In this document: one piece after another, positions 26,623 through 35,927 of the stretch
Layout: each line of letters begins with the position of its first letter
Numbering within the stretch: position 1 is the stretch's first letter
Source: Flagellimonas lutaonensis
Lineage (GTDB): Bacteria > Bacteroidota > Bacteroidia > Flavobacteriales > Flavobacteriaceae
Reading direction: 5' to 3'
Length of the DNA stretch: 64,000 nucleotides
Assembly: GCF_000963865.1 (NCBI RefSeq)
Contig: NZ_CP011071.1
Location: forward strand, 1,616,501-1,680,500
Program-made: the position numbers and the translations under genes
The notes under the pieces: model-generated
What the model was told of the DNA's origin: nothing
Databases searched by the model: none
The model's input: the letters and a program-made list of their open reading frames with translations, nothing else

Positions 26623-26657
26623 AGCAATCGTAATTCTACAATCAAAATTCTGAAATC
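26623..26657. repeat. Degenerate heptamer tandem array, right flank (inverted)
   Basis: Five consecutive 7-base units ending AATC/ATTC: AGCAATC, GTAATTC, TACAATC, AAAATTC, TGAAATC. Their reverse complements (GATTGCT, GAATTAC, GATTGTA, GAATTTT, GATTTCA) match the left array's GA(T/A)TT-type units. The array ends two bases before the nrdA ATG, so it occupies the nrdA ribosome-binding region. Confidence 0.6.
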
Positions 26658-26659
26658 AA

Positions 26660-29137
26660 ATGTATGTAGTAAAAAGAGACGGAAGAAAAGAGCCTGTAAT
26701 GTTTGACAAAATTACGGCCCGAGTTAGAAAATTATGCTATGGCCTTAGTGAATTGGTTGACCCGATCAAGGTGTCAATGCGGGTTATAGAAGGGCTTTAC
26801 GATGGTGTCACGACCTCAGAGCTCGATAACCTGGCCGCTGAGATTGCGGCTACCATGACCACCACACACCCTGATTACGCAAAGCTGGCTGCGCGCATTT
26901 CCGTTTCAAACCTGCATAAGAACACCAAAAAATCGTTCTCTGAAACGATGAAAGACCTGTACGAATATGTGAACCCCCGTACTGGAAAAAAGGCTCCGTT
27001 GCTCTCGAAAGAGGTCTATAAGGTCATTTCAGAAAATGCCGAAAGACTTGATTCGACCATAATCTATAACCGCGACTTTGGCTACGACTACTTTGGCTTC
27101 AAAACGTTGGAAAGATCTTATTTGTTGAAGCTGAACGGAAAGATTGCAGAAAGGCCGCAACATATGTTGATGCGGGTTGCAGTGGGTATCCATTTAGACG
27201 ATTTGGACTCGGCCATTGAGACTTATGAGCTCATGTCAAAGAAGTATTTTACCCATGCGACCCCCACACTATTCAATTCTGGCACACCCAAACCACAGAT
27301 GTCATCATGTTTTTTATTGACCATGAAAGAAGATAGCATCGATGGCATTTATGATACCTTGAAGCAAACAGCCAAAATCTCACAATCTGCTGGTGGTATC
27401 GGTCTTTCGATTCACAATGTGCGGGCCACTGGATCGTATATCGCCGGCACCAATGGAACATCAAATGGCATTGTGCCGATGTTGCGGGTTTTTAACGACA
27501 CCGCACGTTACGTTGACCAAGGGGGCGGCAAAAGAAAGGGAAGTTTTGCCATTTACGTAGAACCTTGGCATGCCGATATCTTTGATTTTCTTGATTTGAA
27601 AAAGAACCATGGGAAAGAAGAGATGCGGGCACGCGACCTGTTCTACGCCATGTGGATACCCGATTTGTTCATGAAACGGGTCGAGGCCGATGGCGAATGG
27701 ACGCTTATGTGCCCCAACGAATGCCCAGGGCTGTTCACCACCCATAGCGAAGAATTTGAAGCGCTATACACCAAGTATGAGGCTGAGGGCAAAGGCCGCA
27801 AGACCATTAAGGCCCGCGAACTGTGGGAAAAGATATTGGAATCGCAGATTGAAACCGGCACCCCTTACATGCTTTACAAAGACGCGGCCAACCGCAAGAG
27901 CAACCAAAAGAATCTGGGCACCATCAGATCATCGAACCTGTGTACCGAGATTTTGGAATATACTTCACCCGATGAGGTTGCCGTCTGCAACTTGGCATCC
28001 ATTGCATTGCCCATGTTCGTAAAAAATGGCAAGTTCGATCACAAAGAACTTTTCAAGGTCACCAAAAGGGTCACCAAAAACCTGAACCGGGTCATTGATA
28101 GAAATTACTACCCGATCAAAGAGGCCGAGAACTCAAATATGCGCCATAGGCCCATCGGTTTAGGGGTACAGGGTTTGGCAGACACCTTTATTCTCTTGCG
28201 ATTGCCGTTTACCAGCGATGAGGCCAAGAAATTGAACCAAGAGATTTTTGAGACCCTTTACTATGCCGCTGTAACGGCTTCTATGGAGCTGGCCAAGGTA
28301 GAGGGACCCTATTCCACTTACGAGGGGTCACCCATCTCACAAGGCGAGTTTCAGCATAACCTGTGGGGCATTAAGGATGAGGAGCTTTCAGGAAGATGGG
28401 ACTGGGGAAAATTGCGCAAAGAAGTTAAAAAGCACGGTGTTCGAAACTCGTTGTTGGTTGCTCCTATGCCAACTGCCTCTACCTCACAGATACTAGGAAA
28501 CAATGAGTGCTTTGAGCCCTATACCTCAAACATATATACGCGTCGTGTACTATCGGGTGAGTTCATTGTGGTGAACAAGCATCTGTTGGAAGACTTGGTG
28601 AAACTTGGTCTTTGGAACGAAAGCCTAAAACAGGAGTTGATGCGGGCCAATGGCTCCATCCAACATATTGATGCCATACCGGACGAAATCAAAGAATTGT
28701 ACAAGACCGTTTGGGAGTTGAGCATGAAAGACATTATTGACATGAGCCGTCAGCGAGGTTACTTTATTGATCAGAGCCAATCGCTAAACCTCTTTATGGA
28801 AAATGCCAACTATGCCAAATTGACCTCGATGCACTTCTATGCATGGAAGAGCGGACTCAAGACGGGTATGTATTACCTGCGCACCAAAGCGGCCGTTGAC
28901 GCCATTAAGTTTACGTTGGACAATACCAAGAAAAAGGAAGTGCCCGTTAGCGTCGTGGCCGAAGCCGAAGTGGAGGCAGCCTCACCAGAGACAGCAAAAA
29001 ATCTGGAAGTAAAACCCACACCGGTAAGTACACAAGAAGTAGATGTTCAACCGATGACCGAGGCTGAGATGAAGGCATTGATCGCACAGGCCAAAGAGGG
29101 CCAGGCAGACGACGACTGCCTTATGTGTGGATCATGA
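26660..29137 (+). CDS. nrdA: Ribonucleoside-diphosphate reductase, large (alpha) subunit
   Basis: Class I ribonucleotide reductase catalytic subunit (825 aa), reducing NDPs to dNDPs. An N-terminal ATP-cone ([25 protein letters not shown], about 1-90) supplies allosteric activity control. Active-site residues are visible in SSCFLL (redox Cys), NLCTEI (radical Cys with N-x-C-x-E) and the [22 protein letters not shown] substrate/specificity loop. A C-terminal swinging C820-L-M-C823 pair re-reduces the active site. Residues about 760-810 are a low-complexity Glu/Pro/Val linker. It normally adjoins nrdB; here the four-helix-bundle cassette intervenes. Confidence 0.97.
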   Translation: MYVVKRDGRKEPVMFDKITARVRKLCYGLSELVDPIKVSMRVIEGLYDGVTTSELDNLAAEIAATMTTTHPDYAKLAARISVSNLHKNTKKSFSETMKDLYEYVNPRTGKKAPLLSKEVYKVISENAERLDSTIIYNRDFGYDYFGFKTLERSYLLKLNGKIAERPQHMLMRVAVGIHLDDLDSAIETYELMSKKYFTHATPTLFNSGTPKPQMSSCFLLTMKEDSIDGIYDTLKQTAKISQSAGGIGLSIHNVRATGSYIAGTNGTSNGIVPMLRVFNDTARYVDQGGGKRKGSFAIYVEPWHADIFDFLDLKKNHGKEEMRARDLFYAMWIPDLFMKRVEADGEWTLMCPNECPGLFTTHSEEFEALYTKYEAEGKGRKTIKARELWEKILESQIETGTPYMLYKDAANRKSNQKNLGTIRSSNLCTEILEYTSPDEVAVCNLASIALPMFVKNGKFDHKELFKVTKRVTKNLNRVIDRNYYPIKEAENSNMRHRPIGLGVQGLADTFILLRLPFTSDEAKKLNQEIFETLYYAAVTASMELAKVEGPYSTYEGSPISQGEFQHNLWGIKDEELSGRWDWGKLRKEVKKHGVRNSLLVAPMPTASTSQILGNNECFEPYTSNIYTRRVLSGEFIVVNKHLLEDLVKLGLWNESLKQELMRANGSIQHIDAIPDEIKELYKTVWELSMKDIIDMSRQRGYFIDQSQSLNLFMENANYAKLTSMHFYAWKSGLKTGMYYLRTKAAVDAIKFTLDNTKKKEVPVSVVAEAEVEAASPETAKNLEVKPTPVSTQEVDVQPMTEAEMKALIAQAKEGQADDDCLMCGS

Positions 29138-29228
29138 TTTGGGATTGAAAACCATCTTTCCAAAAGATTTGGTTTTTGGTCTGCGCTGAGATTGTTTCAG
29201 CATGTGATAGTGTTTATTGATTTAGAAT

Positions 29229-29276
29229 GCCCCGGAGTAAGACTACCCCACACAAAGTCGAATCCGGGGCGTTTTA
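29229..29276 (+). terminator. Terminator downstream of nrdA
   Basis: GCCCCGGA (29229-29236) pairs with TCCGGGGC (29263-29270), with an inner GACT/AGTC stem, followed by GTTTTA. It ends about 140 bases after the nrdA stop. Confidence 0.65.
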
Positions 29277-29357
29277 CTTGTTGGAATGGCGAAACATGGC
29301 ATACGATATCAATAAAAGAATACCATAAATGATCAAGAAGAAATAATACCGTTCCAT
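29274..29357 (-). CDS. Putative tiny membrane protein, 27 aa
   Basis: The minus-strand ORF starts MERYYFFLIIYGILLLISYA and ends in MFRHSNK: one hydrophobic segment with a basic tail. It is followed on its own strand by the 29229-29270 hairpin. This is the only coding-like feature in the 350-base gap after nrdA. It may be chance; length precludes stronger support. Confidence 0.3.
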   Translation of the reverse strand: MERYYFFLIIYGILLLISYAMFRHSNK

Positions 29358-29430
29358 AACGAGCCCATGTGTTTATAAAATGGGTCGCACTTAAATTGGG
29401 AATATTACGAGCTAGGGTGTTAAACTAAAT

Positions 29431-29468
29431 ATAAAACCCGTCTCCTTATTCAAGAAGACGGGTTTTAT
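29431..29468. terminator. Bidirectional terminator between nrdA and the dehydrogenase operon
   Basis: A perfect 13-base stem (29431-29443 and 29456-29468; core ACCCGTCT/AGACGGGT) has A-rich left and T-rich right ends. It suits both the plus-strand nrd unit and the minus-strand dehydrogenase operon that ends at 29494. Confidence 0.85.
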
Positions 29469-29493
29469 TATATGTTGTAGTGGCACGCTTGAA

Positions 29494-30147
29494 CTATAGC
29501 GACCAAGCCTTGCCCTGTGTCAGTTCGTTGACATCACCACAGCCAATGTATTGGCCGGGTACCGGAAGGTATGCCAATACTTCCTCTCCGATATGCTCTG
29601 TGTTCTTGAATGCCCAAATGGCCATTCCCCGAAGGTCATTGGCAAACGAAAAATTTGATACATCTTCGTCAAGGCCAGCTTGCCCACCTTTCGTCACAGC
29701 TTCCATATAGCTATCGATTATTTCATTGTGAGATTGTTCTTCCTCATCGGTTCTTTTTCTAAGGTATTTTGCCAGAACAGGTTCAATGTCGGCAGCTTCC
29801 ACATCCATGAGACTTACCTTGCCCGAATCTGCCAAGACCCTGTTGAAAAAGGTCTCGGTTCGCATTTTTATGAAAGCCTGGGCCTCTTCAGGAATTACCT
29901 CGTTCATAAATGCATCGATGAACACATGCACGTTCAGTTCGGTCGCAGAAGGGGTGTCTGTCTTAGGCAAAATGACGTCAAGGGTCTGGGCCAAGGCATA
30001 ACCCTGTTCTTTATCAAAAAAGTTGGGCACCCATTCGGCATAGGGCGGTTTGTCTTTACAGCCTTGTAAGATTCCCAATAAGGTTGGTGTGGCGACGGCA
30101 TAGCCAAATGCCATGCCCATATTTTTGAGTGCAGATCTTCTTTCCAT
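29494..30147 (-). CDS. Gluconate 2-dehydrogenase subunit 3-family protein (small subunit)
   Basis: Small (gamma) subunit that accompanies membrane-associated FAD-GMC dehydrogenases and helps their export. The N-terminus MERRSALKNMGMAFGYAVATPTLLGILQGCKDK contains an RR pair and a lipobox L-Q-G-C29, so it is probably a Tat- or Sec-exported lipoprotein. The family pattern GYALAQTLDVILPKTDTPSATELNVHVFID is clear. It overlaps the GMC stop codon (TAATG), hence translational coupling with the catalytic subunit. The pair should oxidise a sugar or glycoside in the periplasm. Confidence 0.9.
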   Translation of the reverse strand: MERRSALKNMGMAFGYAVATPTLLGILQGCKDKPPYAEWVPNFFDKEQGYALAQTLDVILPKTDTPSATELNVHVFIDAFMNEVIPEEAQAFIKMRTETFFNRVLADSGKVSLMDVEAADIEPVLAKYLRKRTDEEEQSHNEIIDSYMEAVTKGGQAGLDEDVSNFSFANDLRGMAIWAFKNTEHIGEEVLAYLPVPGQYIGCGDVNELTQGKAWSL

Positions 30148-31865
30148 TAGATGTTTCCTTTTTTAAGTTCTTGTGCTGCATGGTTGGCCGCCCTTGCGGT
30201 AAAGGCCATATAGGTCAAAGAGGGGTTTACACAGGCCGCTGAGGTCATAAAGGCCCCATCGGTAACATAAACATTCTTGCAGGCATGTACTTGGTTGTAG
30301 CCGTTCACCACAGAGGTTCTTGGGTCGCGGCCCATTCTTGCAGTGCCCATTTCATGTATGCCGAGGCCCAGTGCACCAGGGTTGTCAAAGGGCTCTACAT
30401 CTCTTAAACCAGCTTTGGTCAACATTTCAACAGCTTGGTTTTTCATGTCTTCCCTCATGTTCCATTCGTTTTCCTTAAACTCGGCATCGAAGGTCACGGT
30501 TGGCAGCCCCCATTGGTCTAAATTATCATAATCAAGGGTCATGCGGTTATCTTCGTAGGGAAGCACCTCTCCAAAGCCACCCATACCAAAGGTCCATCCG
30601 CCAGGTTTCAAAATGGCATCTTTGAGTCCCTTGCCATGAGACATTTCAGCGATGGTCTCTTCCCAGTTGCCCCTGCCGGCACCACCTTGGTAGCCGTATC
30701 CACGAATGAACGAATCGGTATTGGAGCTGCCGCCAAGATTTCTAAAACGCGGAATGTAGATGCCGTTGGGCTTTCTTCCCTTATAATATTTATCGTCAAA
30801 GCCATCAAACTTTCCAGAGGCGCCAACGCCTAAATGGTGGTCCATGATGTTTCTTCCCAATTGGTCAGAATCGTTCCCTAGTCCATCAGGGAAACGATCC
30901 GATTTTGACTGCATCAATATAGCGGTGGATGCGATGGCCGAGGCACACAAAAAGATAACCTTGGCCTTGAATTCAAATTCTTCTTTGGTAACGCGGTCAA
31001 TGACCTTGACCCCAGTGGCCTTTTTCGTATCTGGATCATAGATTACCTGGTGCACTATAGAGTCTGGTCGCAACGTCATATTGCCCGTTCTTTCGGCTGC
31101 TGGCAGGGTAGACGATACGCTACTAAAATAGGCCCCGAACGGGCAACCTCTGATACAACGGTTTCTGAACTGGCAACGGGTTCTGCCGTCGCCCTCAAAT
31201 TTTTTGTCGCTATTAATGTGGGCAACCCGGCCTGCCGTGACCACACGGCCATCAAAATGTTCGGCCACTTTTTCACGTACATGCTGCTCAACACAGTTAA
31301 GCTCCATCATGGGTTCAAAAACGCCGTCGGGCAATTGGGGCAGGCCCAGTTTTTCGCCAGTAACCCCGATGTAGGCCTCAACCTTATCGTACCAAGGGGC
31401 AATATCTTTATAGCGAACAGGCCAATCAACGGCAATGCCATCCCGTTTGTTGGCTTCAAAATCAATGTCGCTCCACCGATAACTATGACGCCCCCACATA
31501 ATGGAACGCCCACCCACGTGGTAGCCACGCATCCAATCAAAACGTTTTATTTCGTTGTAAGGGTGCTCAAGGTCGTTCACAAACCAGAAATTATGTGGGG
31601 CCTTGACGGTGTAACCCGTTCTGGCCTGTTTTTGTTGTTTGGCCTGTTCTTCTCTTGGCAATTCTCCATTGTGTGGAAAATCCCAGGGGTCCATATTGGC
31701 AGTAGGATAATCTTCTCGATGTTTGACCATTCTTCCCCTTTCGAGCACCAAAGTCTTGAGTCCGTTTTCACAAAGTTCTTTGGCGGCCCAGCCACCGCTG
31801 ATGCCTGTCCCGACCACTATGGCATCATACGATTCTTGTTCTTCGTTGTAATAGAATTTGCTCAT
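30147..31865 (-). CDS. GMC-family FAD oxidoreductase (sugar dehydrogenase catalytic subunit)
   Basis: Flavoprotein related to gluconate/glucose/fructose dehydrogenase alpha subunits. The FAD-binding G19-x-G21-x-x-G24 motif follows YDAIVV. A three-cysteine cluster C231-x5-C237-x3-C241 resembles the iron-sulfur-binding Cys set of FAD-glucose dehydrogenases. The C-terminal GMC part has HEMGTARMG and CVNPSLT. There is no signal of its own, so it probably rides out with the small subunit. A divergent, probably co-regulated epimerase gene starts at 32010; their shared intergenic region has a 16-bp palindrome. A paralogue lies at 37753-39462. Confidence 0.93.
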   Translation of the reverse strand: MSKFYYNEEQESYDAIVVGTGISGGWAAKELCENGLKTLVLERGRMVKHREDYPTANMDPWDFPHNGELPREEQAKQQKQARTGYTVKAPHNFWFVNDLEHPYNEIKRFDWMRGYHVGGRSIMWGRHSYRWSDIDFEANKRDGIAVDWPVRYKDIAPWYDKVEAYIGVTGEKLGLPQLPDGVFEPMMELNCVEQHVREKVAEHFDGRVVTAGRVAHINSDKKFEGDGRTRCQFRNRCIRGCPFGAYFSSVSSTLPAAERTGNMTLRPDSIVHQVIYDPDTKKATGVKVIDRVTKEEFEFKAKVIFLCASAIASTAILMQSKSDRFPDGLGNDSDQLGRNIMDHHLGVGASGKFDGFDDKYYKGRKPNGIYIPRFRNLGGSSNTDSFIRGYGYQGGAGRGNWEETIAEMSHGKGLKDAILKPGGWTFGMGGFGEVLPYEDNRMTLDYDNLDQWGLPTVTFDAEFKENEWNMREDMKNQAVEMLTKAGLRDVEPFDNPGALGLGIHEMGTARMGRDPRTSVVNGYNQVHACKNVYVTDGAFMTSAACVNPSLTYMAFTARAANHAAQELKKGNI

Positions 31866-31950
31866 GTATTCAAACTTGTTTATCCTCTAAATGTATTAAA
31901 TATTAAATTAATTTTCTACATTTAATCCTTAGGTTCGTTGAGAATTCTGA

Positions 31951-31966
31951 ACTACAACGTTGTAGT
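31951..31966. promoter_or_regulatory. 16-bp perfect palindrome, LacI-type operator candidate
   Basis: ACTACAACGTTGTAGT has full dyad symmetry around a central CG, the hallmark of LacI/GalR-family operators. It is in the 144-base divergent region between the GMC operon and the epimerase operon. An outer TAAATGTA/TACATTTA pair (31888-31895 and 31917-31924) lies on the GMC side. No LacI-family gene is in the window. Confidence 0.55.
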
Positions 31967-32009
31967 AATTTTCAATGTAATAACAAATCCAACCCTTAGT
32001 TACACAATT

Positions 32010-33005
32010 ATGAAAAGACGACAGTTTATCGGCAACAGCGCCAAAGCAGGTGTGGGCTTGTCGATCATGGGCATCTACGCATGCAAGAACACCAACAAAA
32101 AGGAGGCGAAAGAAGAAGAAACAGCAGTTGAAGCCGCGGTCGAGCCTTTCTTCAAGCTTTCTTTGGCACAGTGGTCTATCAACAAAATGATACGTAACGA
32201 TGGGGTGGATCCCTACACCTTTGCCGAAAAAGCAAAGGCTTGGGGCTTTGAAGGACTGGAATATGTGAGCGGCCTATACTATCCGTTGCTTGAGAAAGAT
32301 AATTTCTCTGAAGCCGCCATGAAAGAATTTGTTGACAGAAGCAATGCCGAGAGCCAAAAACACGGCCTCACCAATTTATTGATTATGATTGATGGTCAAG
32401 GTAATTTGGCAGCTGAAGAAAGTACCGAAAGAACCGCTGCCGTAGAAAACCACCATAAGTGGGTCGATGCCGCTGCCGCCATGGGCTGTCATTCCATTCG
32501 TGTCAACCTGAATGGCAGCACAGACCCCGAGGTATGGAAAGAGGCCTCAATCGATGGACTTACCCAATTGGCAAGTTATGCCAAAGACAAGAACATCAAT
32601 ATTATAGTAGAGAACCATGGGGGCCCTTCGTCAAATGCGGCATGGCTTGCAGAAATAATGAAAGAGGTAAATATGGCGAATTGTGGCACCCTGCCAGATT
32701 TTGGCAATTTCTGCATGAAACGGGAAGATGGATCCTATTATGAATCAAAATGTATTGAAGAGTATGACAAATACAAAGGGGTAAAAGAATTGATGCCCTA
32801 TGCCAAGGCAGTCAGTGCCAAATCATATGATTTTGATGAAGAAGGCAACGAAACCACCATCGATTATGTGCGTATGTTGAAGATTGTAAAAGATGCGGGC
32901 TATACGGGCTATATCGGGGTAGAATATGAAGGAAATGAACTGGGCGAAAAAGAAGGTATCTTGGCGACCAAGAACCTTTTGATCAATGCAGCCAAGAAAA
33001 TATAG
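32010..33005 (+). CDS. Sugar phosphate isomerase/epimerase-family protein, exported
   Basis: TIM-barrel (AP endonuclease family 2 fold) protein. ATG at 32010 gives MKRRQFIGNSAKAGVGLSIM with an RR motif and a lipobox I-Y-A-C, so it is predicted to be a Tat/lipoprotein of the periplasm, unlike cytosolic members. The barrel segments (WGFEGLEYVSG, IIVENHGG, GTLPDFGNFC, YTGYIGVEYEG) carry the usual metal-binding Glu/His/Asp. It heads an apparent operon with DinB, two MFS permeases and Gfo/Idh/MocA. Proteins of this fold act with oxidised (3-keto) sugars as lyases or epimerases; that role here is inference. Confidence 0.9.
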   Translation: MKRRQFIGNSAKAGVGLSIMGIYACKNTNKKEAKEEETAVEAAVEPFFKLSLAQWSINKMIRNDGVDPYTFAEKAKAWGFEGLEYVSGLYYPLLEKDNFSEAAMKEFVDRSNAESQKHGLTNLLIMIDGQGNLAAEESTERTAAVENHHKWVDAAAAMGCHSIRVNLNGSTDPEVWKEASIDGLTQLASYAKDKNINIIVENHGGPSSNAAWLAEIMKEVNMANCGTLPDFGNFCMKREDGSYYESKCIEEYDKYKGVKELMPYAKAVSAKSYDFDEEGNETTIDYVRMLKIVKDAGYTGYIGVEYEGNELGEKEGILATKNLLINAAKKI

Positions 33006-33025
33006 GTATATCGTTTCTGATATAT

Positions 33026-33469
33026 ATGAAAGTACTCTTTAACCAACTGTTCGACTATAACTTCTACTGCAACCGCAAACTGATAGAAAAGTGCGTTGCC
33101 CTAGATGAAGTGCCCGAGAAAAGTAGGGTGCTGTTCAGCCATATTTTGAACGCCCACCATATCTGGAACCATCGTGTACTTCAAAAACCATCGACATTCG
33201 ATGTGTGGCAAGAACATCCGTTGGGCAATTGGCAAGACATTCACTACGAGAACCAGCGAACATCTTTTGAAATAGTTACCAATGCCGATGATTTTGAGAA
33301 AAGAGTGGAGTACGAGACCACCGAGGGGCGCGTTTTCGCCAACGATTTAAAGGACATACTGTTTCATATCATCAACCACTCTACGCATCACCGTGGACAG
33401 ATTTTGATGGATTTTAGGTCTAACGGTATGGACCCCGATCAATTGGATTACATTTTTTATAGACGCTGA
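33026..33469 (+). CDS. DinB-family protein
   Basis: Small four-helix metal-binding protein of the DinB/YfiT superfamily (147 aa). Conserved His are seen in N-A-H-H-I-W-N-H near residue 45 and H-S-T-H-H-R-G-Q near residue 125, the typical three-His metal site. The catalytic function is unknown; members are thiol-S-transferase-like. It lies in the middle of the sugar operon, 20 bases after the epimerase gene and 20 before an MFS gene. Confidence 0.9.
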   Translation: MKVLFNQLFDYNFYCNRKLIEKCVALDEVPEKSRVLFSHILNAHHIWNHRVLQKPSTFDVWQEHPLGNWQDIHYENQRTSFEIVTNADDFEKRVEYETTEGRVFANDLKDILFHIINHSTHHRGQILMDFRSNGMDPDQLDYIFYRR

Positions 33470-33489
33470 TTAACCGAAGACACCAAACC

Positions 33490-34719
33490 ATGAAAACAAG
33501 CACCAAGTTTCAATTGTCATTTATGATGTTCCTTGAATTTTTTATTTGGGGAGGATGGTTCGTAACTCTCGGCACTTTTTTAGGAAACAATTTAAATGCC
33601 TCGGGCGGTGAAATCGCGCAGGCTTTTTCGACCCAATCTTGGGGGGCCATCATAGCCCCTTTTATCATCGGGCTGATTGCAGACCGCTATTTCAATGCCG
33701 AACGTATTTTGGGCGTTTTGCATCTATTGGGGGCAGTGCTCATGTACCAGATGTACGGGGCTACTGATTTTTCACAGTTCTATCCCTTTGTTTTGGGTTA
33801 TATGATCTTGTACATGCCCACCTTGGCCTTGGTCAATTCGGTGTCGTTCAACCAAATGAAAGACCCCTCAAAAGAGTTCGCTTTTGTACGCGTGTTTGGC
33901 ACCATTGGTTGGATTGCAGCAGGGCTCATTATCAGCTACGTATTTCTATGGGACTCTACAGAAGGAATCGAGTCGGGCTTACTGCGGAACACCTTTTTAA
34001 TGGTGGCCATTGCCTCGGCAGTGTTGGGGCTGTTCAGTTTTACCTTGCCCAAAACACCCCCGAGGGTGGATAGAAAAGAAAAGGTGAGCATTTCAAGTAT
34101 TTTGGGGCTTGATGCCTTGAAACTGTTGAAAGACCGTAACTTTTTGGTCTTCTTTATTTCTTCCGTATTGATATGTATTCCCTTGGCGTTCTATTATCAA
34201 AATGCCAATCCGTTTCTGTCAGAAATCGGTATGGACAATCCCACCGGAAAAATGACCATTGGGCAGGCATCAGAAGTGATTTTTATGCTGTTACTGCCAT
34301 ATTTCTTCAAAAAGTTCGGTTTCAAAAAGACCATTATGGTGGGTATGTTGGCGTGGACAGTTCGTTACCTGTTGTTTGCCTATGGCAATGCAGGCGATTT
34401 GGCCTTCATGTTGATCATTGGTATTGCATTGCATGGTATCTGCTATGATTTCTTTTTTGTTTCCGGGCAGATTTATACCGATACAAAGGCCGGCGAAAAA
34501 TATAAAAGTGCGGCACAGGGTCTGATTACACTGGCCACCTACGGGGTGGGCATGCTGATCGGCTTTTGGATTGCGGGCAAGATTACCGATATGTTCTTGT
34601 TGGAAGACGGTAGCCACACCTGGGAAAACATCTGGGTCTACCCCGCAGGTTTTGCCTTGGTGGTCTTGATAGTATTTATGCTGCTGTTCAAAAACGAGGA
34701 AGTATCCTATAAAAACTAA
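33490..34719 (+). CDS. MFS transporter, nucleoside:H+ symporter-like
   Basis: Twelve-helix permease (409 aa) that matches the NHS/NupG-like branch: F-F-I-W-G-G-W-F-V-T-L-G-T-F at the first helix, I-I-A-P-F-I-I-G-L-I-A-D-R-Y-F as the A motif, and the late G-I-x-x-H-G-I-C-Y-D-F-F-F-V-S-G-Q-I-Y-T-D segment. In Bacteroidota such carriers often sit in sugar or inositol catabolism clusters, so the real substrate may be an oxidised sugar rather than a nucleoside. Confidence 0.9.
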   Translation: MKTSTKFQLSFMMFLEFFIWGGWFVTLGTFLGNNLNASGGEIAQAFSTQSWGAIIAPFIIGLIADRYFNAERILGVLHLLGAVLMYQMYGATDFSQFYPFVLGYMILYMPTLALVNSVSFNQMKDPSKEFAFVRVFGTIGWIAAGLIISYVFLWDSTEGIESGLLRNTFLMVAIASAVLGLFSFTLPKTPPRVDRKEKVSISSILGLDALKLLKDRNFLVFFISSVLICIPLAFYYQNANPFLSEIGMDNPTGKMTIGQASEVIFMLLLPYFFKKFGFKKTIMVGMLAWTVRYLLFAYGNAGDLAFMLIIGIALHGICYDFFFVSGQIYTDTKAGEKYKSAAQGLITLATYGVGMLIGFWIAGKITDMFLLEDGSHTWENIWVYPAGFALVVLIVFMLLFKNEEVSYKN

Positions 34720-34739
34720 TCCATAAATAAATCAACCAA

Positions 34740-35915
34740 ATGGAAAACATCAACAAGAATCGATTGTTCATAGCCTCGTGTGTGGCCCTTTTGGTCACAG
34801 CCATGACCTTTGCCATTCGGGCACGGTTAGAGACTGTTTTTGGACCTGAAGGGGTAGGCCTCACCTTGGAACAGATCGGTTGGGCGTTTACCCCGGCATT
34901 TTGGGGCTTTACGCTGGCCATGATCATTGGAGGGCCTTTGGTCGATTCGCTTGGAATAAAAAAAATCACTTGGATTGCCTTCATTACACATGCCATTGGT
35001 ATTGTTTGGACCATTCTGGCACGTGACCAGACTTCATTATTTTTGGCTACACTGTTCGTAGGTATCGGCAACGGTATGGTCGAAGCCTCTTTGAACCCTA
35101 TGATTGCCTCGATGTACCCTAAGAACAAGACGAAAATGCTGAACCGTTTTCACGTATGGTTTCCAGGGGGCATAGTGGTAGGATCCATTGTCGGTTGGTT
35201 TGTGATGGACGTTATGGGCCTTAGTTGGCAGATAATGGTGGGCACCTTGTTTATACCCTTGTTGGTCTATGGATTCATGTTTTTTGGCCAAAAATTCCCT
35301 GTTACCGAGCGTGTAAAAATGGGGGTGAGCACGGGTAATATGTGGAAAAGTGTCACAAAACCCCTGTTTCTGTTTATGGTGTTGTGCATGTTGTTGACTG
35401 CTGCCACCGAATTGGGCACCAATCAACGAATCGAATCCCTTCTGAAAGAGAATGTGACGGCACCCTTGTTGGTGCTGGCCTTTATAAACGGCATTATGGC
35501 CACAGGCCGTGCCTTTGCCGGTCAGGTGGCGCATAGACTTAAGCCTGAGGGTATGTTGCTGTTTTCGGCAGTTTTTGCATTTTTAGGGCTTTGGTTGTTG
35601 ACGCTCACCAGTGGGTCCATGACCTTTTTGGCAGCAGCCATTTTTGCAGTGGGCATTACGTTCTTCTGGCCCACAATGCTGTCGTTTGTGGCAGAATATA
35701 TACCCGAGAGCGGGGCCTTGGGGCTCTCGATCATGGGTGGGGCCGGAATGCTATCAGTTTCGATAGTGTTGCCCATTATGGGAAACATTCTTGACAATGC
35801 CAGTGCCAACGAAGCGTTGAAAATCATGTCGGTTTTACCGGCAATATTGATAGTTTTGTTCATCGGACTGAACGTTTATATGAGAAAGAGAAAACCTAAA
35901 AATGTTGAAGCATAA
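34740..35915 (+). CDS. MFS transporter, sugar type
   Basis: Second major-facilitator permease (391 aa, about 12 helices) in the sugar operon, 20 bases after the first. An A-like motif (GGPLVDSLGIKKITW) and F-V-G-I-G-N-G-M-V-E-A-S-L-N-P-M-I-A-S are typical of FucP/GlcP-like and related carriers. It may import a different compound from the first MFS or act in export of a by-product. Confidence 0.88.
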   Translation: MENINKNRLFIASCVALLVTAMTFAIRARLETVFGPEGVGLTLEQIGWAFTPAFWGFTLAMIIGGPLVDSLGIKKITWIAFITHAIGIVWTILARDQTSLFLATLFVGIGNGMVEASLNPMIASMYPKNKTKMLNRFHVWFPGGIVVGSIVGWFVMDVMGLSWQIMVGTLFIPLLVYGFMFFGQKFPVTERVKMGVSTGNMWKSVTKPLFLFMVLCMLLTAATELGTNQRIESLLKENVTAPLLVLAFINGIMATGRAFAGQVAHRLKPEGMLLFSAVFAFLGLWLLTLTSGSMTFLAAAIFAVGITFFWPTMLSFVAEYIPESGALGLSIMGGAGMLSVSIVLPIMGNILDNASANEALKIMSVLPAILIVLFIGLNVYMRKRKPKNVEA

Positions 35916-35927
35916 AACAAGCAGAAA

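Noticed and set aside
29229-29276. GTCGAATCCGGGGC looks like the T-arm/acceptor end of a tRNA
   Set aside because: No D-arm, anticodon arm or CCA-proximal 5' partner can be folded; the sequence is a simple nested hairpin after nrdA and is better explained as a terminator.
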